Shown: positions 7,930 through 16,345 of the stretch, one piece after another
How positions within the stretch are numbered: position 1 is the stretch's first letter
How the letters are laid out: the number at the start of each line of letters is the position of its first letter
Origin: Gordonia sp049847105
GTDB lineage: Bacteria; Actinomycetota; Actinomycetes; Mycobacteriales; Mycobacteriaceae
DNA length: 64,000 bases
Direction of reading: 5' to 3'
Assembly (NCBI RefSeq): GCF_049847105.1
Contig: NZ_JBNCNS010000002.1
Coordinates: forward strand, 744,001 to 808,000
The notes under the pieces: model-generated
What the model was told of the DNA's origin: nothing
The model's input: the letters and a program-made list of their open reading frames with translations, nothing else
Databases searched by the model: none
Made by a program: the position numbers and the translations under genes

Positions 7930-9099
7930 ATGCATCGCCTCAGGTCCGGGTCGGTCGGTCGGTTGCTCGTCGCGGTCGGTGTCGCGGCCGCGTCACTCTC
8001 GCTCGTGTTCGGTGCCGAATCCACGGCCGTCGCCGCGCCGTCCCCGCCCACCAAGTGGCTGTGCAGTCCGGCCATGGCATCGGATCCGTGCGATATCCCT
8101 CAGGACACCACCGATTTGCTGACCGGTCGGGTCACCGCGCCGGCGCCCGTCGCCGAATCCGCGAAGCCGGTGGATTGCTTTTACGTGTATGGGACCGCGA
8201 CGAACTCGCTCGCGCTCAACGCGGATCTCGTTGCGTCGCCCGAGATCCAGGCGGCCGGCAAAATACACGGGGCACGATTCAACCGGACGTGTCGTATGTT
8301 CGCGCCCGTCTACCGGCAGGTGTCCTTACCGGCTGCGGTCCCCACCAATCTCGGCCTCGCCGAACCGTTCAGGATCGCCTATCGCGATGTCCGCAACGCC
8401 TGGCGGGAGTATCTCGCTCAGGCGGGCAACCGAGGCGTGATCTTCATCGCCGACTCGCAGGGCGCTTTCCAGCTTCGCAAGCTGATCCGCGAGGAAGTCG
8501 ATCCCCGGCCGGTGCTGCGTCGCCGCGTCGCCGGCGCGTTCCTGATGGGCGCCGATGTGACCACCGCGCGAGGCAGTGCGGTGGGCGGGGACTTCCGCCA
8601 CATTCCGGTGTGTACTCGCCGGGGCGAGTACGGGTGTGTGATGGCGTATTCGTCGAACATCGTCTACCCGCCGGTGTCGTTGCTGGGCAACAGCACGCTC
8701 GATGTCTTGTCGCGGTCGGCGGGATTGCCGAACGGGCCGCAATACCAGGTCGCGTGCACGGACCCGGCGGTGGTGAGCGGCGACCACGCGCCGGTCGGCA
8801 TCACGGTGCCGAGTGAGCCGTTCCCGCCCGGGTTCGGCGCGGGCTTGTATGCCTATACCTGGTTTCCAGAGGCCTGGCCGACGTCGTCGTCGACCTGGAC
8901 GACCGGCCGCGGGCGCGGGGTCGGTAGCTGCGATGAGGTGTACGGGATCCGCGAGTACCACATTCGGATGGTCCGCCCACAGCCGATCAACCAGTTGCCG
9001 TTACTCGACACCCACACGCTCGACTTCAATTTCGGGTTCGACCGGCTCGTCGGGATCGCCGCCCGACAGGCCGCGGACTGGCAATCACACTCCCACTGA
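7930..9099 (+). CDS. Secreted DUF3089-family alpha/beta hydrolase-like protein
   Basis: A 389-aa protein with a clear Sec signal peptide (basic start, hydrophobic VAVGVAAASLSLVFG, cleavage after AVAA near residue 36). The mature part matches DUF3089: VDCFYVYGTATN, FAPVYRQVS, IAYRDVRNAWREYL and a late TLDFNFGFDRLVGIA. The family's nucleophile motif is normally GHSQG. Here it reads ADSQGAF: the serine and Gln-Gly are kept, but the preceding Gly-His is Ala-Asp. Activity is therefore uncertain. Several Cys pairs suggest extracellular disulfides. No partner is evident nearby. Confidence 0.7.
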   Translation: MHRLRSGSVGRLLVAVGVAAASLSLVFGAESTAVAAPSPPTKWLCSPAMASDPCDIPQDTTDLLTGRVTAPAPVAESAKPVDCFYVYGTATNSLALNADLVASPEIQAAGKIHGARFNRTCRMFAPVYRQVSLPAAVPTNLGLAEPFRIAYRDVRNAWREYLAQAGNRGVIFIADSQGAFQLRKLIREEVDPRPVLRRRVAGAFLMGADVTTARGSAVGGDFRHIPVCTRRGEYGCVMAYSSNIVYPPVSLLGNSTLDVLSRSAGLPNGPQYQVACTDPAVVSGDHAPVGITVPSEPFPPGFGAGLYAYTWFPEAWPTSSSTWTTGRGRGVGSCDEVYGIREYHIRMVRPQPINQLPLLDTHTLDFNFGFDRLVGIAARQAADWQSHSH

Positions 9100-9226
9100 G
9101 GGACGGGCAGGTGCCTTGCGCGGCCCGCCGGAATATTGCCTGCTGGTGCACGGTTCAATCGCGTTAGACTGGCTACATCCCGGCGTACCGATGCGCCGCC
9201 ACGACCCCCTAGGAGTGATTGCATAC

Positions 9227-11395
9227 GTGAGTGACGACAACCCCGACCTGAGCGCGCCGACCAGTCGGACTCTTGCGGGTCGATCTGTCACCTCCAACGT
9301 GGAAATCTCTCCCGAGGTGGTGTTCGGGCTGCTCGGGACCAGTGACGTCAACCTCCGCACCCTCGAACAGCTGCTGCCGGCAGACATCCACGTGCGTGGC
9401 AACCAGGTCACCCTGACCGGTGTGCCCGCCGACGTCGCGGCATCCGAGCGGGTCGTCGCCGAACTCGTCGATCTGGTCGGTCGCGGCACCCCCCTGACGC
9501 CCGACCTCGTCCGGCACAGCGTCTCCATGCTCTCCGAGGGAACCGCGGAATCGCCCGCTGACGTGCTGTCGCTCGACATCTTGTCGCGACGGGGCAAGAC
9601 GATCCGGCCGAAGACCCTGAACCAGAAGAAGTATGTCGACGCGATCGACAACAACACGATCGTGTTCGGCCTGGGTCCGGCCGGTACCGGCAAGACCTAT
9701 CTGGGGATGGCGAAGGCCGTCCAGGCCCTGCAGTCGAAGTCGGTCAACCGCATCATCCTGACCCGGCCCGCGGTCGAGGCGGGGGAGCGGCTCGGCTTCC
9801 TGCCCGGCACGCTCAGCGAGAAGATCGACCCATATCTGCGACCGCTCTACGACGCGCTTCACGACATGATGGATCCGGAGTCGATCCCGAAGCTGATGGC
9901 GGCCGGGGTCATCGAGGTCGCGCCGCTCGCATATATGCGCGGGCGGGCACAGCCCTTGTCGACCCGAGTACTCACTCCGGAAGGTTTCCGGCCCATCGGC
10001 GATTTGCAGGTCGGTGACGCGGTCATCGGTTCGGACGGCACACCCACCGAAGTGCTCGGCGTCTACCCACAGGGTTTCAAGGACATCGTGCGGGTCACCA
10101 CCCAGGACGGCGCGTCGACTCTGAGCTCGACCGACCACCTCTGGTCGGTCTACACGCGGTCGGATCGTCGCCGTGGCAAGGGCCCGCGGGTGCTGGCTGC
10201 CAAGGAGATGATCGGGAATCTGCGCGCGGCGCATTACCACCGCTACGAGCTGCCGCTGCTGGCTGCGCCGGTGGCCTTCGATGCCCAGCCGGTGCCGTTC
10301 GACCCCTACGCGCTCGGGTTGATGCTGGGCGATGGGTGCATGGCCGGCATGACGACGCCGTCCTTCACGACCAAAGACCCGGAGCTGGTCGACGCACTGG
10401 TGGACGCCGTGCCAGGCATTCGCGCGCGGCGCAAGACCGAGATCGACTATGTGCTCAACCGGATCACCACACCGGGCGAGGTGATCACCATCGAGAATCC
10501 CGTGACCGGTGCGATGCGTGCGACGGGACTCTGGGGCACCAAGTCGTCGACGAAGTTCGTGCCGAAGCAGTACCTTCTCAACTCCGCTGAGGTACGGCTG
10601 GCGGTACTGCAGGGTCTCCTCGACACCGACGGCGGTCCGGTCGGTCAGGCAGCGCGTACCTGCCGCGTCCAGTACACGACCGTGTCCGACCAGCTCCGTG
10701 ACGATGTGATGTTCCTCGTTCAATCGCTCGGCGGCATCGTCTACACACGCACGCGTGCTGCAGAGGGACGGACCCCGGGCAATGCACGTGGGCGCGAAGT
10801 GCTGTACCGCCATGACGCCCACGTGCTCGACATCCGACTCCCGGAGGGCGTTGCACCCTTCAGGCTCGGCCGCAAGGCCGCGCGGTATGGCGCGGACGGC
10901 TCCAAAGCACCCAAGCGCTACATCGAGAGCATCGAATCGGTGGGTACCGAGGAGGCGGTCTGCATCAAGGTCGCCGCCGAGGATTCGTTGTATGTCACCG
11001 AGGACTTCCTGCTGACACACAACACGCTCAATGACGCCTTCATCATCCTCGACGAGGCCCAGAACACCACGGGCGAACAGATGAAGATGTTCCTCACCCG
11101 ACTGGGTTTCGGGTCCAAGGTCGTCGTCACCGGCGACACCACCCAGGTCGATCTCCCAGGTGGGGCACAGAGCGGACTCACCGCGGCGACACGGATTCTC
11201 GACGGTATCGACGACATCCACTTCTCGCACCTCACCAGCGCGGACGTGGTCCGACACCGGTTGGTGGCGGACATCGTCGACGCATACGGACGGGCCGAGG
11301 AGAACTCGCGCGTCGGCGGGCGACTGCGCGACGCAGACAACCTGCAGGGCAACCGGGCGGCTCGTCGGGCCGCCTCGCACGGACGTCGCTCATGA
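9227..11395 (+). CDS. phoH: PhoH-like ATPase interrupted by an intein
   Basis: The precursor is 722 aa: a 240-aa N-extein, a 359-aa intein and a 123-aa C-extein. The spliced product would be 363 aa, close to mycobacterial PhoH1. The N-extein has a KH-like start and the Walker A motif GPAGTGKT near residue 152. The C-extein has Walker B FIILDEAQNTT and TGDTTQVDLPGG. Family knowledge: a cytoplasmic P-loop NTPase linked to RNA metabolism and found beside ybeY. GTG 9227 (VSDDNPDLS) has AGGAG 11 bases upstream; an in-frame ATG at 9191 is possible. The stop overlaps the ybeY ATG. Without splicing, the two halves of the ATP site stay separated. Confidence 0.93.
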   Translation: MSDDNPDLSAPTSRTLAGRSVTSNVEISPEVVFGLLGTSDVNLRTLEQLLPADIHVRGNQVTLTGVPADVAASERVVAELVDLVGRGTPLTPDLVRHSVSMLSEGTAESPADVLSLDILSRRGKTIRPKTLNQKKYVDAIDNNTIVFGLGPAGTGKTYLGMAKAVQALQSKSVNRIILTRPAVEAGERLGFLPGTLSEKIDPYLRPLYDALHDMMDPESIPKLMAAGVIEVAPLAYMRGRAQPLSTRVLTPEGFRPIGDLQVGDAVIGSDGTPTEVLGVYPQGFKDIVRVTTQDGASTLSSTDHLWSVYTRSDRRRGKGPRVLAAKEMIGNLRAAHYHRYELPLLAAPVAFDAQPVPFDPYALGLMLGDGCMAGMTTPSFTTKDPELVDALVDAVPGIRARRKTEIDYVLNRITTPGEVITIENPVTGAMRATGLWGTKSSTKFVPKQYLLNSAEVRLAVLQGLLDTDGGPVGQAARTCRVQYTTVSDQLRDDVMFLVQSLGGIVYTRTRAAEGRTPGNARGREVLYRHDAHVLDIRLPEGVAPFRLGRKAARYGADGSKAPKRYIESIESVGTEEAVCIKVAAEDSLYVTEDFLLTHNTLNDAFIILDEAQNTTGEQMKMFLTRLGFGSKVVVTGDTTQVDLPGGAQSGLTAATRILDGIDDIHFSHLTSADVVRHRLVADIVDAYGRAEENSRVGGRLRDADNLQGNRAARRAASHGRRS
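9947..11023 (+). mobile_element. Intein with LAGLIDADG endonuclease inserted in phoH (class 3 type)
   Basis: The 359-residue insert begins AQPLSTRVLTPEGFRPIGDL and ends FLLTHN. It lies between extein residues RGR and TLNDAF. It starts with Ala rather than Cys or Ser, so standard N-S acyl shift chemistry is impossible. Block B reads STDHLW (His at B:10, Trp at B:12), block F reads AVCIKV (Cys at F:4, where Asp is usual), and the first C-extein residue is Thr. This Trp-Cys-Thr set defines class 3 inteins, which use the F-block Cys as nucleophile. Both dodecapeptide motifs of a homing endonuclease are present with their acidic residues: LGLMLGDGC and LQGLLDTDGG. The element therefore looks complete and possibly still mobile. 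Confidence 0.9.
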
Positions 11396-11958
11396 GCATC
11401 GAACTGGCCAACGAATCGGGTGTCGAGGTCCCCGGGGACCTGATCATCGAGTCGGCACGCTTCGCCATCACCGCGATGGACGTCCATCCGGCCGCGGAAC
11501 TCTCGGTGGTCTGTGTCGACGAGGACACGATGGCCGACATGCACATGCAATGGATGGATCTGCCCGGCCCGACAGACGTGATGAGCTTCCCGATGGACGA
11601 GCTGGTCCCGGGTGGGCGGCCGGATGCCGCGGAACCGGGGCCGGCGATCCTCGGTGACATCGTGTTGTGCCCGGCGTTCGCCGCTCAGCAGGCGAAGTCG
11701 GCGCGGCGCTCGTTCGAGCACGAGCTGTCGATGCTGACGATCCACGGAGTGCTTCATCTGCTGGGCTATGATCACGCCGAGCCGGATGAGGAAAAAGAGA
11801 TGTTCGGCCTCCAGAACCGAATCCTCGAGGATTTCTACGCGGCGCGGCATCGCCGGGCGCAGCAACAGCGACAGTCCGATCGGGACACCCAGTTGCTGAC
11901 CAACATCGGCTTCGCCGAGACCGCCCGGCCCGAGAACATTCAGGCCGAGGACGAGTGA
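11392..11958 (+). CDS. ybeY: Endoribonuclease YbeY (rRNA maturation factor)
   Basis: A 188-aa metal-dependent RNase of 16S rRNA maturation and ribosome quality control. The zinc site HGVLHLLGYDH (HxxxHxxxxxH) is at about residues 119-129, preceded by the family segment DLPGPTDVMSFPMDE. It overlaps phoH by four bases (ATGA) and its stop overlaps the GTG of the next gene. This gives a tight phoH-ybeY-CBS protein-era chain, which points to translational coupling. The C-terminal ~30 residues are a charged extension. Confidence 0.95.
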   Translation: MSIELANESGVEVPGDLIIESARFAITAMDVHPAAELSVVCVDEDTMADMHMQWMDLPGPTDVMSFPMDELVPGGRPDAAEPGPAILGDIVLCPAFAAQQAKSARRSFEHELSMLTIHGVLHLLGYDHAEPDEEKEMFGLQNRILEDFYAARHRRAQQQRQSDRDTQLLTNIGFAETARPENIQAEDE

Positions 11959-13406
11959 CGGTGCCCGACGACGTCTGGTTCGTCGTGGCGGCACTCGTGC
12001 TGATCCCGGTCGGTGGACTGTTCGCCGCCGTCGACGCGGCCATCACCACGGTGTCCATGGCGCGCGTCGAGGACATGGCGAAGGAGCAGCGCGCCGGTGC
12101 GGTGCGCCTGATCGCGGTGTTGCACGGGCGGGCCACCTATGTGGGCCTCGCCGTGCTGATGCGGGTCATCTCGGAGACGGCGGCGGTCGCCCTGATGGCC
12201 CTCGTGCTGACCGACTGGCTCGGCGTCGGCTGGGGTCTGTTCGCGGCGATCGTCGGGATGGCGGTGGTGTCGTTCGTCGCCGTCGGCGTCGGGCCGCGAA
12301 CCCTCGGTCGGCAGCACGCGTACACGATCGCGCTGTCGTCGGCGATCGTCTTGCAGGGCATCGGATTGCTGCTCAAACCACTGACCCGACTGCTCATCAT
12401 GGTCGGCAACGCCGTGACGCCCGGCAAGGGATTTCGCAACGGGCCCTTCGCCACCGAGGTGGAACTTCGCGAGGTCGTGGATCTCGCCGAGGCCAGCGGT
12501 GTGGTGGCGGCGGACGAGCGCCGGATGATCCAGTCGGTCTTCGACCTCGGCGACACCAACGCTCGCGAGATCATGGTGCCCCGACCGGAGATGATCTGGA
12601 TCGAGCAGGACAAGACCGCGGCCCAGGCGATGAATCTCGCGGTGCGGTCCGGACATTCGCGCATCCCGGTGATCGGGGAGAACCCCGACGACATCGTCGG
12701 CGTCGTCTATCTCAAGGACCTCGTCGCCGAAGGAGGCCGTTCGACGTCTGCGCACGTGCACGACTTCATGCGCGAAGCCGAGTTCATCCCGGATTCCAAA
12801 CCGCTGGACAAGGTCCTGGCGGACATGCAGCGCACACGCAACCACATGGCACTGCTCGTTGACGAGTACGGCGGGATCGCGGGGCTGGTGACCATCGAGG
12901 ACGTCCTCGAGGAGATCGTCGGTGAGATCACCGACGAGTACGACACCGATGAGGTGGCGCCGATCGAAGAACTCGAAGGCGGGTCCTATCGGGTGTCGGC
13001 GCGACTGCCCGTGGAGGACCTGGGCGAACTCTTCGGCCTCGACATCGACGACGACGAGATCGAGACCGTCGGCGGGTTGCTCGGCCTCGAACTCGGCCGG
13101 GTGCCGCTGCCGGGTGCCCGGGTCGAGTCGAACGGGCTGCTGCTCGTCGCCGAGGGCGGCCCGAACCGGCGAGGCCGCCAGCGCATCACCACCCTGCTGG
13201 TCAGCCGGGTCGACCACCCCGAGGCCGGCGACATGTCGGCCGAGGGTGACCGCGATGACACCGACATGCCCACGTCCGATCCGGCCGAATCCGACCGCGG
13301 TGCGGAATACTCGATGTCCAGCCGTGGGCGTTCACAGGTCCGGGAGCAGGTCCGACGACACGGCGACGACACAACGGGTGACACCAGGAGCGAGGACCGA
13401 ACGTGA
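11955..13406 (+). CDS. CorC/HlyC-like membrane protein with CBS pair
   Basis: A 483-aa protein. The N-terminal DUF21 region has about four membrane segments (e.g. VVAALVLIPVGGLFAAVDAAI and LFAAIVGMAVVSFVAVGVG). A cytoplasmic CBS pair follows (about 200-325, with VPRPEMIWIEQD and LLVDEYGGIAGLVTIEDVLEEIVGEI). The CorC/HlyC transporter-associated domain covers about 340-420. Family members act in divalent-cation (Mg/Co) export or tolerance. The last ~60 residues are acidic and low complexity. It starts by overlapping the ybeY stop and ends by overlapping the next GTG. The old label hemolysin is a historical name. Confidence 0.85.
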   Translation: MTVPDDVWFVVAALVLIPVGGLFAAVDAAITTVSMARVEDMAKEQRAGAVRLIAVLHGRATYVGLAVLMRVISETAAVALMALVLTDWLGVGWGLFAAIVGMAVVSFVAVGVGPRTLGRQHAYTIALSSAIVLQGIGLLLKPLTRLLIMVGNAVTPGKGFRNGPFATEVELREVVDLAEASGVVAADERRMIQSVFDLGDTNAREIMVPRPEMIWIEQDKTAAQAMNLAVRSGHSRIPVIGENPDDIVGVVYLKDLVAEGGRSTSAHVHDFMREAEFIPDSKPLDKVLADMQRTRNHMALLVDEYGGIAGLVTIEDVLEEIVGEITDEYDTDEVAPIEELEGGSYRVSARLPVEDLGELFGLDIDDDEIETVGGLLGLELGRVPLPGARVESNGLLLVAEGGPNRRGRQRITTLLVSRVDHPEAGDMSAEGDRDDTDMPTSDPAESDRGAEYSMSSRGRSQVREQVRRHGDDTTGDTRSEDRT

Positions 13407-13762
13407 CCGGACCGTCGAGCGGAAAGCCCGAGTTGTCCGACGAGGATCAGAAGCTGGTCGTCTTGGCGCGGGGCGCACTCGCCCGCGCCGAGAGCTCGTC
13501 GGCGGCCGCCGTCCGCGACGCCGACGGCCGAACCTATGCCGGCGCGCCCGTGGCCGCCGAGACGTTGACACTGTCCGGCCTCCAGGTCGCCCTCGCGAGT
13601 GCGCTGTCCAGCGGCGCCCAGGCCTTCGAGGCGGCCGTCCTGGTGAACGGCGCCCCCGACGACCCTGGCCTGGCAACCCTCGCCGAGTTCGGCTCGGACG
13701 CGTACGCGGTGCACACGGATCTGTCGGGGACACCGACCGGCCGTCAGGACGCGCACCGATGA
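13403..13762 (+). CDS. Cytidine-deaminase-fold protein lacking catalytic residues
   Basis: A 119-aa protein with the outline of a cytidine deaminase (ARGALARAESSSAAAVRDADGRTYAGAPV...LSGLQVALASALSSGA). The active-site signatures HAE/CAE and PCxxC are absent, and there is no cysteine in the protein. It cannot bind the usual zinc. The position between the CBS protein and era is conserved in mycobacteria (Rv2365c region). It overlaps the upstream gene and era by four bases each. Its role is unknown; a nucleotide-binding or structural function is a guess. Confidence 0.7.
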   Translation: MTGPSSGKPELSDEDQKLVVLARGALARAESSSAAAVRDADGRTYAGAPVAAETLTLSGLQVALASALSSGAQAFEAAVLVNGAPDDPGLATLAEFGSDAYAVHTDLSGTPTGRQDAHR

Positions 13763-14673
13763 CCGGGTTCCGGTCGGGATTCGTCTGCTTCGTCGGTCGG
13801 CCGAACACCGGAAAATCCACCCTCACCAACGCTCTCGTCGGCGAGAAGATCGCGATCACCTCGAACCGGCCGCAGACCACCCGGCACACCATCAGGGGGA
13901 TCGTCAATCGCGACGACGCCCAGTTGATCCTGGTCGACACCCCAGGTCTGCACCGGCCTCGGACACTGCTCGGCCAGCGACTCAACGACCTCGTCCGGGA
14001 CACCTACTCGGAGGTCGACGTGATCGGCGTGTGCATCCCGGCCGACGAGGCGATCGGGCCGGGCGACCGCTGGATCGTGTCGCAGGTCCGGCAGATGGCC
14101 CCGCGCACCACGGTGCTGGGCGTGGTCACCAAGATCGACCGCGTCACCCGGGATCGCGTCGCCGCGCAACTCGTCGCGTTGTCCGAACTGCTCGGCCCCA
14201 CCTCCGAGGTGGTCCCGGTGTCGGCGAGGTCGGGTGCCCAACTCGACATCCTGACCGACGTGCTGGTCGGCCAGATGGAACCCGGCCCCGCGTTCTACCC
14301 CGACGGTGAGCTCACCGATGAACCCGAGGAGGTGCTGATGGCGGAATTCATCCGCGAGGCGGCCCTCGAGGGTGTCCGCGACGAGCTCCCGCACTCCCTC
14401 GCCGTGGTGATCGAGGAGATCATCCCGCGTGAGGAGGACAAGGAGGGGCAGGGGCCGTCGATGGTCGATGTGCACGCCATCCTCTACGTCGAGCGGGACA
14501 GCCAGAAGGGCATCATCATCGGCCATCGAGGTGCCCGGCTGAAAGAGGTCGGCACCGTCGCGCGAGGACAGATCGAGAAGCTGCTCGGCACCAGGGTGTA
14601 CCTGGATCTGCATGTGAAGGTGGCCAAGGACTGGCAACGGGACCCGAAGCAATTGGGGCGCATGGGCTTCTGA
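13759..14673 (+). CDS. era: Ribosome-associated GTPase Era
   Basis: A 304-aa GTPase needed for 30S subunit assembly; it binds the 3' end of 16S rRNA. The G1 motif GRPNTGKST is at residues 13-21, the switch is PQTTRHTIRG, G3 is DTPGLH at 60-65, G4 is TKID near 125, and G5 is in PVSARSG. The C-terminal KH domain carries IIIGHRGARLKEVG. ATG 13759 overlaps the preceding gene. It is the last gene of the phoH-ybeY chain, which is a ribosome-biogenesis theme. Confidence 0.96.
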   Translation: MTGFRSGFVCFVGRPNTGKSTLTNALVGEKIAITSNRPQTTRHTIRGIVNRDDAQLILVDTPGLHRPRTLLGQRLNDLVRDTYSEVDVIGVCIPADEAIGPGDRWIVSQVRQMAPRTTVLGVVTKIDRVTRDRVAAQLVALSELLGPTSEVVPVSARSGAQLDILTDVLVGQMEPGPAFYPDGELTDEPEEVLMAEFIREAALEGVRDELPHSLAVVIEEIIPREEDKEGQGPSMVDVHAILYVERDSQKGIIIGHRGARLKEVGTVARGQIEKLLGTRVYLDLHVKVAKDWQRDPKQLGRMGF

Positions 14674-14719
14674 CGCCTGCGGCCCGCCGTCGGTGCGAAT
14701 GAGTCGAGAGGGAGTTCGG

Positions 14720-16309
14720 ATGGGGCGGCACGAAACAGGCGTCGAGGCGGACCCGAGCGGGCCCGGCGGGCGCGAGGTCTCCGTATACTCCGCCGCCGAC
14801 CACGCGGCACCCGAACACGATGCGGCGGCGGGGACCACGATCGCCGGTGTCCTGCGTTCACCGCGATTCTGGCTGGCACCGCTGTTGCTCGTCGTCGTGA
14901 TCATGTCGTTCATGGCGGCGCTCTACATGGGCGCGGTCGCGGACCCGCAGCGCAACCTGCACGATTTCCCGATCGCTCTCGTCAATGAGGATCGCGGCGG
15001 TGACGTCGACAACCCGGATGGCGGTACCACGAAACAGAACTTCGGCGACCAGGTCGCCGAAGGGGTGATCTCGACGGCGGCCAAGAGTGGGATCGCGGTG
15101 GAGAAGGTCGACCGGACCACCGCCCTCAACCGACTGAACTCCGGCAAGGCCTACGGCGTGGTGGTGATCGGCCCCAACTTCACGAATCGCGCGGTGAGTC
15201 TCGGCCGGGCCGCGGTGCTCGAGGCCAAACCCGACCCGATGGCGATCGACGTGTTCATCAACCGCGGCTCCGGAACCTTTGCGTCGGCGGTCACCACGAC
15301 CTTCGCCGACGAGATGTCGGAGCAGGTCAACGCCCAGGTCGGCGAACGCCTCGTGGACACCGTCCGACAGAGCCTGGTCAAGGCCGACGTGTCGTTCTCG
15401 GGGGCCGCCCAACTGGCATTGTCCAATCCGGTGGATGTACGGATCGTCGAGCCCACCCCGTTGCCCGACGGATCCGGAAACGGGTTGTCCGCGTTCTACT
15501 TCACGTTGTTGCTCATCCTGGCAGGGTTCACCGGCGCGATGATGGTGAGTGTCGTGGTCGACGGCATCCTCGGTCAGACGCCCATCGAATACGGCCCGTT
15601 CTATCAGCTCCGACAGCGGCTCGCGATCTCTCGCTGGGGAACGCTCGCGACCAAGTGGACCATCATGGTGCTCGTCGCGGTGATCCAGTCGGCACTGTTC
15701 ATCGCGGTATGTACGGCGGTCGGTACGTCGTTGCCGAATGCGTTCGCATTGTGGATGTTCTCGGTGCTGGTGATCACCGCGGTCGGGGTGTCGGCGAGTT
15801 CGATGATGGCGGTGTTCGGCAATCCCGGTCTCATCCTGAACCTGGTGTTCTTCGTGATCCTCGGTCTCCCGTCGTCGGGTGGCACGGTGCCGCTGGAGGC
15901 GAGTCCGCGACTGTTCGCCTGGATCGCCGCGGTGGAACCGATGCACCTGGTCTATCTCGGTAGTCGCGCCATCCTCTATTTCGACGCGGATCTCGACGCC
16001 GGACTGGGCCGGTCGATCATCCAGTGCGCGATCGGTCTGCTGGTGGGTGTACTGCTCGGTCTGGGCGGCACCAAGCTCTACGACCGCAAGGGCTGGCACA
16101 GGTTCCCCGGCGGGATGACATTGTCGCCGCGGCTGCGCAGGCTGGTCGACGGCGATGGACCCGCCTCGATCACCACACCGTCCCCCGCACACGTCGCCGC
16201 GGTGGGTGGTCATGAATCGCCGCGGCCTCCCGAGGCGCCCGGCCCGCCGGCCGCGTCTAAGACACCAGAGGTCACACAGGCACCAGAGGACCCTGGACGC
16301 ATGTCGTAG
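14720..16309 (+). CDS. YhgE/Pip-like (DUF3533/ABC-2 type) membrane protein
   Basis: A 529-aa integral membrane protein. One membrane helix (WLAPLLLVVVIMSFMAALYM, about residues 55-75) is followed by a ~240-aa outside domain that starts with a DFPIALVNEDRGG-type motif typical of the Pip/YhgE family. Five further helices lie between residues 265 and 455, and a Pro-rich cytoplasmic tail follows. Family knowledge: phage-infection protein and efflux/ABC-2 permease relatives. The substrate is unknown and no ATPase partner is adjacent. ATG 14720 has GAGAGGGAG six bases upstream; upstream ATG/GTG codons in frame are weaker. Confidence 0.75.
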   Translation: MGRHETGVEADPSGPGGREVSVYSAADHAAPEHDAAAGTTIAGVLRSPRFWLAPLLLVVVIMSFMAALYMGAVADPQRNLHDFPIALVNEDRGGDVDNPDGGTTKQNFGDQVAEGVISTAAKSGIAVEKVDRTTALNRLNSGKAYGVVVIGPNFTNRAVSLGRAAVLEAKPDPMAIDVFINRGSGTFASAVTTTFADEMSEQVNAQVGERLVDTVRQSLVKADVSFSGAAQLALSNPVDVRIVEPTPLPDGSGNGLSAFYFTLLLILAGFTGAMMVSVVVDGILGQTPIEYGPFYQLRQRLAISRWGTLATKWTIMVLVAVIQSALFIAVCTAVGTSLPNAFALWMFSVLVITAVGVSASSMMAVFGNPGLILNLVFFVILGLPSSGGTVPLEASPRLFAWIAAVEPMHLVYLGSRAILYFDADLDAGLGRSIIQCAIGLLVGVLLGLGGTKLYDRKGWHRFPGGMTLSPRLRRLVDGDGPASITTPSPAHVAAVGGHESPRPPEAPGPPAASKTPEVTQAPEDPGRMS

Positions 16310-16345
16310 TGGGGTGCTGTCGGTGCCCGGTGGAACAATGTCCCA

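Noticed and set aside
8813..9226. N-terminal extension of PhoH in the same frame
   Set aside because: It overlaps the secreted DUF3089 gene, is Arg-rich and not family-like; GTG 9227 gives the normal start.
9209..11380. A 723-codon minus-strand frame opposite phoH and its intein
   Set aside because: Shadow frame; Arg/His/Asp-rich with no recognisable domain, and it spans the intein boundaries exactly as a mirror of the real gene.
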